A stretch of 64,000 nucleotides of DNA from Tetramitus jugosus. Taxonomy: Eukaryota > Heterolobosea > Eutetramitea > Acrasida > Vahlkampfiidae. A program made the translations under genes and the position numbers. Of the stretch, positions 32,096 to 40,015 are shown piece by piece. Every line of letters begins with the position of its first letter. The first letter of the stretch is position 1. The notes under the pieces were generated by a model, which had not been told where the DNA came from, made no database searches, and saw only the letters and a list, made by a program, of their open reading frames with translations. Location: contig OW569371.1 of the NCBI GenBank assembly GCA_937625935.1, positions 62,001-126,000 of the forward strand. The letters run 5' to 3'.

Positions 32096-33484
32096 CTACT
32101 TGGCCATACAAGCATTTATCATCTCGTTTAGTTCACTGAGCAGTGATTCTGCTTGCTGCACAGTAGTACGATCTCTGTCACAGCCAGTGTTCATCATCAC
32201 CCGCAAACAGTCCTCTCTGGCCTTCATGAGGTACCGAAGTTTGGAGTCACCAGAGTCATACATATGTTTGAAACAATCAGCTCTCTCTATCAAATAGTGC
32301 AGCTCGTCAGGCCGTTTCTCGATCAATTCATTCACAGTACCAAGAGCCTCTTCATAATTGGCTAACTTCTTGTGTATCTCCAATAGTTGCTCGCTGTGCT
32401 CAACAGACAATCTCTTTGAGTAGCCAATCTCCTCACTAGAAATGACTGACATCTTATTGTCCTTCTCTCTTGGGGATCGGTTTTCCTGGATGATATTCAA
32501 GAACTTGTTGTAAACTTTGCTGTGGATGTCGAGTGATTCATTCTCGTTGAATCGTTCAGCCATTTCGAGTAACACTTTGATACACTGTACAACGACGTCT
32601 AGGTTGTAAATGTTCTTTCCATCAATTAGTTTCTCGGTGTATTCTAAAAGATAGTCCAACTTTTCTGGGAAAATATCAATGTACAACTCGCAGGTTACCT
32701 GAAACCTCCGAGTATCTTTCGAATGAATACAATAATGGAGCGTCCAGAACACCACTGTTTCTGAAATTTTCCTCAATGAATTCTGATACTCAACAACATT
32801 GGGTGTGTCATTCAATTCAAGGTTCATTTGAGAAGCAACAATAAGAAGTATACTGTGGTAGTCATCTACAGCTCTCACATAATCAGGTATAGAAGCAAAT
32901 TGCGAAGCTCTGTCCATTAGAGCATTGATGCATAGCCTTCTTCTCATCTTCATGTGCGAACAATTGCTAGAACAACACTGTTCGCAGTACTCAACAGAAC
33001 TGTACATATCAATGAGTAGAGTTTTGTCCTCATCTAGCCAATTGTTTTCATCATAGCTAGATCCTTGAGTTTTTCTTTGATCTAAAGGTTCTTTGGGTAG
33101 AATAGGCGAGAGCATATGCGATCGAAAGGAATATCCTATCATGGAATGAGTTTCATGTGATTCATCGTCCACATCATTCGATGATCCTTGAATATATATT
33201 CCACCGTTGTTCGCGTTTTCCGTGTCGACATTGACATTGTGCTGGTCGTAGATAGAAGTCTCTGATAAGGGAGATGATGGAATTTGACCGATATCTCCTG
33301 ACTGAGAATTTATTGTCGGGTCGTGTGTAAACTTCGAAACGTAATTCTTTGGGCTCCTTCTCCTCGCTGAAGCCCCCGTTGTTATCGGTACTGTAAGAGG
33401 GCTTGACGTTTGATACTTCATGATCCGGTATGGATTGGAGACACGAATAACCAAGGACTGAGCCTTTCTATTGTCCATCTGCAT
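32096..33484 (-). CDS. Unknown protein with possible TPR-like C-terminus
   Basis: About 462 aa from ATG 33484; the open frame reaches 33514 without an earlier ATG. The N-terminal ~150 residues are Ser/Thr-rich and probably disordered. A cysteine-rich patch (YCEQCCSSNCSHMKMRRR) at about 175-195 precedes a largely helical region. The end contains paired helices of TPR-like character (HKKLANYEEALGTVNELIEKRP, then RADCFKHMYDSGD). I do not recognise a named family. A decayed copy of its 5' part lies at about 34795-34980. Confidence 0.7.
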   Translation of the reverse strand: MQMDNRKAQSLVIRVSNPYRIMKYQTSSPLTVPITTGASARRRSPKNYVSKFTHDPTINSQSGDIGQIPSSPLSETSIYDQHNVNVDTENANNGGIYIQGSSNDVDDESHETHSMIGYSFRSHMLSPILPKEPLDQRKTQGSSYDENNWLDEDKTLLIDMYSSVEYCEQCCSSNCSHMKMRRRLCINALMDRASQFASIPDYVRAVDDYHSILLIVASQMNLELNDTPNVVEYQNSLRKISETVVFWTLHYCIHSKDTRRFQVTCELYIDIFPEKLDYLLEYTEKLIDGKNIYNLDVVVQCIKVLLEMAERFNENESLDIHSKVYNKFLNIIQENRSPREKDNKMSVISSEEIGYSKRLSVEHSEQLLEIHKKLANYEEALGTVNELIEKRPDELHYLIERADCFKHMYDSGDSKLRYLMKAREDCLRVMMNTGCDRDRTTVQQAESLLSELNEMINACMAK

Positions 33485-33582
33485 TATAAAATCACCTATA
33501 TGAATGAATACCACCTCTTAGAGATATCTTTGTTGTTGGAGATAAAAACTTTGCAGAATTTTATTTGTAAATGGTCGGGGTA

Positions 33583-34362
33583 TTAATTGGAAGGGGACTG
33601 AACTTGCTGATTTCTTCTGCAATATTTTCTCTTCTTCTTAGTTTTGTTGATCTTGTATTTGAGAATCCAAGAATGTATCTCAGAGGGTTCATGATGGACG
33701 AATTGAATCTGAGAACTCCCTTTCTTGTGACGAACCGAGCTAGAACCAGTCTGTTCTTCGCTAGTAGCTTTAGAACTTGCGAATCGTTGCTTGGTTGAAT
33801 CCACTGACTCTTTTGGGAACCACCCGTTAGAGTGTTGAGCATCCACGGAGAGCAAGGAAGGATTTTCAGTTGATGAAGATGTAGGAGCAGAGGATATACT
33901 TACAAAATGGGAGGGAGAGGTTATTTGGGGGGAATTAGGACTCATTTTGGTTGTGTCGATACTACTAGCGGATTCTTGATGATTCCATGTCGAAAATATG
34001 GTATTACTATCTTGCTGACTGTATCCTAGGGAGTCGTATGATTGTTGTGGTTGCTGGAGATGGGAGAGAGAAGCTTGGCTCTCGAGCTGCTCCAACTTTT
34101 CGGAGAGAAATTGAATCACACGGCTCAATCGAGAGCTCTCGGACTCCAGTTGGACATTTCTTTCAACGATTGGGTATGCAAGACCTTGGGGAATCTCATT
34201 AGGGAACGGAAATACTCTATCTATTGACATCAACTCTGTAAACGAAAGAGTTTGGATTGATGTTGGAGTCCTGGTAAGTAGGGGTGTGTTTTTATGGATA
34301 CTAGTGCTATCATTTGTAATTGATTCATAGTTGATGCTATTCTGTTGCAATGTAGTATTCAT
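33583..34362 (-). CDS. Unknown protein with basic C-terminal motif
   Basis: A 259-aa protein from ATG 34362. It is Ser/Thr/Gln-rich with a short predicted coiled coil (LESESSRLSRVIQFLSEKLE). Its C-terminal ~35 residues form the best-conserved part: IQFVHHEPSEIHSWILKYK followed by KTKKKRKYCRR. The same motif recurs nearly unchanged in the decayed copy 1.4 kb to the right, which suggests this end was under constraint. The Lys/Arg cluster could be a nuclear signal or bind nucleic acid; that is inference. Confidence 0.65.
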   Translation of the reverse strand: MNTTLQQNSINYESITNDSTSIHKNTPLLTRTPTSIQTLSFTELMSIDRVFPFPNEIPQGLAYPIVERNVQLESESSRLSRVIQFLSEKLEQLESQASLSHLQQPQQSYDSLGYSQQDSNTIFSTWNHQESASSIDTTKMSPNSPQITSPSHFVSISSAPTSSSTENPSLLSVDAQHSNGWFPKESVDSTKQRFASSKATSEEQTGSSSVRHKKGSSQIQFVHHEPSEIHSWILKYKINKTKKKRKYCRRNQQVQSPSN

Positions 34363-34794
34363 GATTACTAGGTTAGTGTTAGAATTTGTAGATCCTTTTG
34401 AAGTGTTTAGGGTGAGGGGGAAAGGACAAACATCAACTACCTTAACTACATTAATGTCTTTCTCACTACCTATTTACACCTGGTCCGATCTTGAGGCACT
34501 ATGAGTGGGCTGCCGATTCTCTTTTTGGGTAGGTGTTAAGTGACATGAACATAAGGCCGACTATAAAAGTCAAAAAATGGATATTTGCTCGGTGATACTT
34601 GACGAAGCAGAGAAATCCACTAGACTGGTTTGAGAGAAAGAAGAACCATTTTGCCGCATCCTTCGACCAAAGAGGAAGGTCTGATGTGTCTATCCAGCTA
34701 ATAACAGCAACTTTACAAGGAGTACTAGAACTGTGTTACTTACGATGCTCGCACAGAGCAAAGTGCTCCATTGACGTTTTTATCATGTGGTGCA

Positions 34795-34865
34795 TCTTCA
34801 TGTGTGAATAATTGCTAGAACAGAATTGTTCGTCAGCAGAGCTGTATACAAATCAAAGAGTCCAG
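34795..34865 (-). pseudogene. Fragment of the 32096-33484 gene
   Basis: Minus-strand translation gives VYSSADEQFCSSNYSHMKMH, aligning with MYSSVEYCEQCCSSNCSHMKM of the intact gene. Next comes DNA resembling the intact gene's 5' leader (AGAAATATCTTCG at about 34955 against GAGATATCTTTG at about 33521). Most of the coding region is missing. Confidence 0.7.
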
Positions 34866-35009
34866 TTGCGACTTTGGAACTCCCTTTCCATTACAACTTG
34901 ATGTTTGAGTAATTCTCTGGGTGTATTTGATGGAAGTGAACCTTTCTAACTTAGAAATATCTTCGTAGAAGATAAAAGCTCTTTGTGTTGTCAAAACTGT
35001 ATTTGTAGT

Positions 35010-35674
35010 TTAATTGACAGATGACTGAACTTGGTTTCTTCTGCAATACTTTCTCTTTTTCTTGGTCTTGTTCATCTTGTACTTGAGAATCCAGGAGTAT
35101 ATCTCTGAGTGGTCATGATGAACAAATTGGATCTGAGAGTTAGTGTTCTTGTCAAAAACATAACTTGAATTGCTCTTGTCTGTTAGAACAAGAAATACAT
35201 GTTGTTTCAGAACTGGTCCCTTGTGTATCCACACACTCATTTGAGAACAACACACGCGGTCTCTGGAGGGAGGTCACTTGGAGAGAGGTTAATTGATGAT
35301 TATTTGGCAAGAGTCCGGTATGTGAAGCTTGTTGTTTGGAGGACACTAGGTGGAAGTAGGCTTGTTGTCGCTGCTGTTGCTGGAGATGGAGGAGAGCCAA
35401 GTATGTTCAATCGAGAGCACTCGGACTCCAATTGGACATTTCTTTCCACAATAGATAGTACAAGGTTTTGAGTAATAATACCATTGGAAAGAGTAGGGAA
35501 TGGAACCGTGCTATCAATCGATGAAATCTCTGTAAACGAACGAGTTCGCATTGACTGAGTAGTTACGGTGCTGGACACAGGAGTCATGGAAAGTAGGGGA
35601 GTACCTTGGTGGATCAGAGCTCTATCATTCGTGATAGGTACATAGTAGTTGGTCCTCTGCGTTGTAGTGTCCAT
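35010..35674 (-). pseudogene. Frameshifted copy of the 33583-34362 gene
   Basis: The start (ATG 35674, DTTTQRTNYYVPITNDRALI) and the segment IVERNVQLESECSRL match the intact gene, then the frame shifts near 35400. A second frame continues with LLHLQQQQRQQ. The C-terminal motif NSQIQFVHHDHSEIYSWILKY plus the KKKRKYCRR tail is read in yet another frame ending at 35010. At least two frameshifts therefore break it. A short undetected intron is a weaker explanation. Confidence 0.75.
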
Positions 35675-36370
35675 GAATATTGTAGGTTTGTGTTCGAATT
35701 GTTTGTTTGTGTTTGTACTCAACTTTGTCAAGATTATCCTTAAAAAGTTTTGGGAGTTCGCAATGCAAGGACCAAACATCATATCAAGGTCTTTCTCATA
35801 CCTAAATGATGTCTGATCCGATGTTTAGGCCAACGGTGATTGCCGATTCTCGATTTGGGGCAAAATATTTTGAAATGTGACACGATAGTTACTCGAGTTA
35901 TAAAAAGTCAATTTATTTGAGTTAATTTATCATCAGCATCTTCCGTGTCTTGGAGGGCGAAAGAAATATCCACTCGATGGATTTGAGAGAACGAAGAATG
36001 CTTTTGCCGCGTATCGTACACCAATGAGGAAAGGTCTGATGTGTCGATCCAGCAACAGCAACAACTTAACAAGAAGCTGCTGTGTTTTTTTTACGCTCGC
36101 CACAGAGGAACCAAAGTTCTCCACTGCGCATATTGTCACAATTGGTTAGTAATGTACAAGTAAGTCCACAAGAACAAAAATGGTTGTGAACATCTATTGA
36201 AAAGCTTTTATTCGTATCATTCTTGTTGTTTGCTGCATTTTGCGCGGCTTGTTACTTTTTGTTCAACGAGTTCGTTGCAGTCAACCGTGTTGTGATTGTT
36301 ACAAAATATTGAAAATTGAAAAAACAGCAAAAAAACAAAGTCACATACAAGTCATAAACAGAATATCACA

Positions 36371-36709
36371 ATGGTATGTTTTTTCATTCTCGGTTTGCAT
36401 TCTTGATGCATCGACAATTGTTAACTCACAATCAAATCTTCATGCTTGTGTAATCGCAAATGAATGTTCTATCGATTTGCAATTTTTTAGGCAGACGCAT
36501 CACAACAAGAAACAGGCCCACAAGTCAAGTACGTCAAGGTTTTGAAATGTTTGGGAAGAACCGGATCTAGAGGAGGTATCACTCAAGTTAGAGTTGAATT
36601 CTTGGAAGACGAAAGTCGTGTTATCATCAGAAACGTCAAGGGACCAGTCAGAGAAGGTGACATTTTGGCCCTCCTTGAAACTGAAAGAGAAGCAAGAAGA
36701 TTGAGATAA
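36371..36709 (+). CDS. RPS28: Ribosomal protein eS28
   Basis: Cytosolic small-subunit protein of 73 aa. The start codon is alone in exon 1 (36371-36373); a 117-nt intron with donor GTATGT (36374-36490, acceptor TTTTTTAG) follows directly. Exon 2 (36491-36709) encodes the whole remaining protein: [41 protein letters not shown] and the family-specific end [12 protein letters not shown]. Length and sequence are typical. An intron right after the ATG is common in ribosomal protein genes and may aid expression. Confidence 0.95.
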
Positions 36710-36915
36710 ATAAATCAACTAATGCTGCACGAACAAACTGCTTAGTTATTATCTGAAATTTGTTTTCCTTATTCTTTGCGCCAAACATTTGCGTTGTCGG
36801 TTTTTGGAGAACCGCCGATGATTTCGTTCGTTCCCGCCTTTGATGTCACTACGGGAAAGTTTGTTCAGAGGCATTTTTTATCGCACAGCATAGGCACATT
36901 CAACGCAACACAAAT

Positions 36916-38631
36916 ATGAATGGTCAACAACGACTGACTCGAGGTCATAACAACGCCAATGTCGCTCCCAACCAGAGACAAGTTCAACAACAACAACAAG
37001 CTCTCCTTCAACAACAAAGACTCAGACAACAACAGAGAACGCAGCAACAACAATCAATGAATGGTAGTTCTAAAAACAGCACTCATCATAATCCTAGAGC
37101 TACTACCAATTCAGGCAGCAGTAGCAGTGAACAACAAAACAATCAGAAAAGGATTGAGAGATCAAGTGATGAGCCAGCCACCATTCTGTTCAACGTTTGC
37201 AAGAATGAAGTGTTTACACCAAAGAGGGGTTTGAGTCACCTGTTCAAGAAATTAAAGAGCGATTATAAAGTGGAGTTGAACAGCGAGGAGATTAGTTTAA
37301 CCAGTCTGTCCAAGGGCCACATTTTCGTTGTGGCAGGTCCCAGAGAGAAGTTTACAAAGGAAGAGTTTGTAGCGATGCAACAATATGTCAGGATGGGAGG
37401 TAGCTTATTGTTTTTGCTGGGAGAGGGAGGAGAACAAAGGTTTAGCACAAATTTGAATTTTATGTTGGAGCAGTATGGTATTATTGTGAACAATGACGCT
37501 GTGATTCGAACCACCTTTTACAAGTACTTTCATCCCAAGGAGGTGTGCGTCGAGAAGGGTGTTCTTAATCGTGGTTTCTCTGAAGCAGCGTTTCGCTTGA
37601 CATCAGCAACAAGTGCGAACTCTTCTCACAGCGGAAGCTCTAATTCATCTGGTGTTCATCAGGATCTCTCAAGCAGTGGTAGCAGTACGATCGCTGCTGA
37701 CAGTTATTTATCATACGTCTATCCATATGGAGCAACTCTTACGGTCGAGAAACCTGCAGTTCCATTGTTGAGTTCTGGTTATACTTCTTATCCTGTGAAT
37801 CGACCTGTTGCTGCTCTCTATAAATCAAAGAATGACATAGGAAGGGTTGCAGTTATTGGTTCTGTTCACATGTTTGAAGATAAATGGATCGACAAAGAGG
37901 ACAACTCGAAGATTCAGGAAACATTGTTTCAATGGTTATTGCAAGATCCATCTGTTGTACTAAACGAGATTGATGCGTACGACGCGGAAGTGAATGACCA
38001 CCATTTTCTTCCTGATACAAAATCTCTCGCCGATCGATACAAGCCATGCTTGCAGGAGGGAGAAGAACTACCCAAGGATTTCAACAGATTATTCGTGAAT
38101 GACATTTTCAAGTTTGATACGAATCTTATTCCTGAAACGATTCAATTGTATGAAAAGCTAGGAGTGAAGCATACACCTCTAACATTGATTCCACCATCAT
38201 TCGAAACACCCTTACCACCATTGACACCTGCAGTGTACCCATGTTCTTTTATCGATTGCCCTCCACCTGCTTTAGAGCTGTTTGATCTAGATGAGCAATT
38301 CGCATCCGAGGAGGTGCGGTTGGCTCATCTAACGAACAGAGCCGAACCATCTGACATCGATAGCTATGTCAAAAAAGCGGCGGATATATGCGGTATTCTA
38401 CCAAAGATGAAGAGCGAGTACAGGACAAGTGCCAGTCATATTCTTGAGTTTGTGTTCCGTCAGCTGGTGCACTTTAAGAAAACGAGCAATGATCAAATCA
38501 CTCAGGCTCCCTTGGATTCTAACACGTTTGCATTGAACTTTAAGCACCGATTGGACCGAATGAACCAAAGTTCGCTTGATTTTTCCTCCAAGGCCGGAAC
38601 TCCTGTCCAGTCACCTGATTCATTCTTGTAA
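36916..38631 (+). CDS. IFT52: Intraflagellar transport protein IFT52
   Basis: IFT-B complex subunit needed to build flagella. After a Gln/Asn-rich N-terminus (about 75 residues) the N-terminal GIFT domain is clear: ILFNVCKNEVFTPKRGLSHL, LKSDYKVELNSEEI, FVVAGPREKFTKEEF, GGSLLFLLGEGGE and the conserved NNDAVIRTTFYKYFHPKE. The middle holds KNDIGRVAVIGSVHMFEDKWIDKEDN and the C-terminal part HTPLTLIPPSFETPLPPLTPAV, which contributes to IFT-B binding in other species. Total 571 aa, slightly longer than the usual ~440-490 because of the low-complexity start and a Ser-rich insert near residues 230-260. Single exon. Confidence 0.95.
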   Translation: MNGQQRLTRGHNNANVAPNQRQVQQQQQALLQQQRLRQQQRTQQQQSMNGSSKNSTHHNPRATTNSGSSSSEQQNNQKRIERSSDEPATILFNVCKNEVFTPKRGLSHLFKKLKSDYKVELNSEEISLTSLSKGHIFVVAGPREKFTKEEFVAMQQYVRMGGSLLFLLGEGGEQRFSTNLNFMLEQYGIIVNNDAVIRTTFYKYFHPKEVCVEKGVLNRGFSEAAFRLTSATSANSSHSGSSNSSGVHQDLSSSGSSTIAADSYLSYVYPYGATLTVEKPAVPLLSSGYTSYPVNRPVAALYKSKNDIGRVAVIGSVHMFEDKWIDKEDNSKIQETLFQWLLQDPSVVLNEIDAYDAEVNDHHFLPDTKSLADRYKPCLQEGEELPKDFNRLFVNDIFKFDTNLIPETIQLYEKLGVKHTPLTLIPPSFETPLPPLTPAVYPCSFIDCPPPALELFDLDEQFASEEVRLAHLTNRAEPSDIDSYVKKAADICGILPKMKSEYRTSASHILEFVFRQLVHFKKTSNDQITQAPLDSNTFALNFKHRLDRMNQSSLDFSSKAGTPVQSPDSFL

Positions 38632-38760
38632 GGTGAGATTGTAAATTATTTTAGACCAGCATACAAATCCTTCACTCAGTCAATTGATTGTTTCAAACCA
38701 AAACTGTCTCGTTTTATGTACATACAGACCTATTACCTATTTACACTTTGATTTCACTAC

Positions 38761-39621
38761 TCAATGATTTTGTTCTAGTAACTTATCAAGGAGGGGCTGG
38801 ATGATCTCTACGCCTTGTTTGAACACAGCATCAGCTCCATTACTGCACCCATCCATATACAGCACTGGCGTTGTCATATTATGAACAAACTGAGTTCCAT
38901 CGATCAATTGGCGATTATACAGCTGATACGATGGCCAAATAACTTTCTCAAAGTAGTCATCTGGAACGGGCATCGTACGAAGTCTTCTTTCTTTGCAAAC
39001 CTCCTTTTGTACATGAATAAACATGAGGCAGTCACATTGCTTCATGAGATATGGACGAGTAATTAAGAGAAACCCTTCAATCAACAAAATTCGTTTGATG
39101 CGCGTGGGTCGATTGTTCAGAGCACAACCATCTCTCTCACTTTTCGAAGCAGGAAACAGATATCGTTCCTCATGACGCCCACACCTCAGTGAGAAAAAGT
39201 TGTCATCATGAGCTGCGCCGTTGCCATTACCATCTTCACTCAGATCAGACTTGACAAATGATGGTTTTGCTAAAAACTCTTGTACTTGTTTCTCCAGAGA
39301 ATCAAAGTCCACAGATTCTGTACTCTCCCAATTCTCATACCCTGTTTCCTCGTGTATTGGCTTCTTGAATCGAAAGAACCTATCTTGTTGTATCAATTTC
39401 AATTTCAGGAACACTTGCTTGTCTGAACATTGGTTGAGCGATTCACCATATTGTAAAATGCATTGGTGAACGTAGATAAACAATGATTCAGACAGGGTGG
39501 ACTTTCCACTGCGCGTAGCACCCGAAATTGCAATAATCAGAGTCTCATCATCTTCATCATTCGCTATTGTGTTATGACAACCATCAAGTTCCTCTCCATG
39601 ATTCATCATCTTGTTTCCCAT
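38761..39621 (-). CDS. Nicotinamide riboside kinase-like
   Basis: P-loop kinase of 286 aa that probably phosphorylates nicotinamide riboside in NAD salvage. The Walker A motif ISGATRSGKST starts near residue 33; QQDRFFRF, GYENWESTESVDFDSL and IEGFLLI follow the order in NMRK1, with the lid region CKERRLRTMPVPDDYFEKVIWPSYQLY. It is longer than NMRK1 (~200 aa) because of an N-terminal extension and an insert near residues 120-165. A uridine kinase-like role is the alternative. Start ATG 39621. Confidence 0.8.
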   Translation of the reverse strand: MGNKMMNHGEELDGCHNTIANDEDDETLIIAISGATRSGKSTLSESLFIYVHQCILQYGESLNQCSDKQVFLKLKLIQQDRFFRFKKPIHEETGYENWESTESVDFDSLEKQVQEFLAKPSFVKSDLSEDGNGNGAAHDDNFFSLRCGRHEERYLFPASKSERDGCALNNRPTRIKRILLIEGFLLITRPYLMKQCDCLMFIHVQKEVCKERRLRTMPVPDDYFEKVIWPSYQLYNRQLIDGTQFVHNMTTPVLYMDGCSNGADAVFKQGVEIIQPLLDKLLEQNH

Positions 39622-40015
39622 TCTTGTCTTTTTGTTCTGCTCTCCTGAAATAATTTATGAACACCTAAAATATCAATCTGATGGACGACATGATATGGTT
39701 AAAAACTGGCCCTCGTAGCTTCATGTGGTGGTGACGATTCAAATATTCTCATGCCACTTCCTTTGACAAGACTTGAAGAGACTCTGACAAAATAGCTTCT
39801 GTAATTTCCTCCAAAATTCGACAGAAGATCAACGCACATTTATTCGTTCGTTTTGCCAATCCATCACACATCAACAACAACAATAACAAGAATAACAAGA
39901 AGAACAAGAAGAATAACAACTTGAACGACAAACAAAATTCCACACAACAACAACAACAGCAACAACACTTAACCAAACGATCACCAACATTGAACACTCA
40001 CTTTGACCACCAACA
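39622..40015. promoter_or_regulatory. Divergent region with AAC/AAG-rich leader
   Basis: About 394 bp between the kinase (-) and the MORN-VPS9 gene (+). The last 150 bp are a purine-rich run of AACAAC and AAGAAG repeats ending at the ATG, fitting an untranslated leader. Confidence 0.4.

Larger units (their letters stand above)
34780..36135 (-). repeat. Decayed tandem copy of 32.9-34.78 kb
   Basis: This stretch repeats, in the same orientation, the end of the 32096-33484 gene, all of the 33583-34362 gene and its upstream DNA. Matches include GATGTGTC(T/G)ATCCAGC in the far upstream parts (about 34682 and 36026), TGCCGATTCTC in the near upstream parts, and the protein-level matches given in the two pseudogene entries. 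The copy is shorter (about 1.35 kb against 1.84 kb), mainly through loss of the first gene's 5' coding part. Boundaries are approximate. Confidence 0.82.

Noticed and set aside
35933-36139. Minus frame of 68 codons right of the duplicated copy
   Set aside because: It lies in duplicated upstream DNA whose partner at 34.6-34.78 kb has no matching frame.
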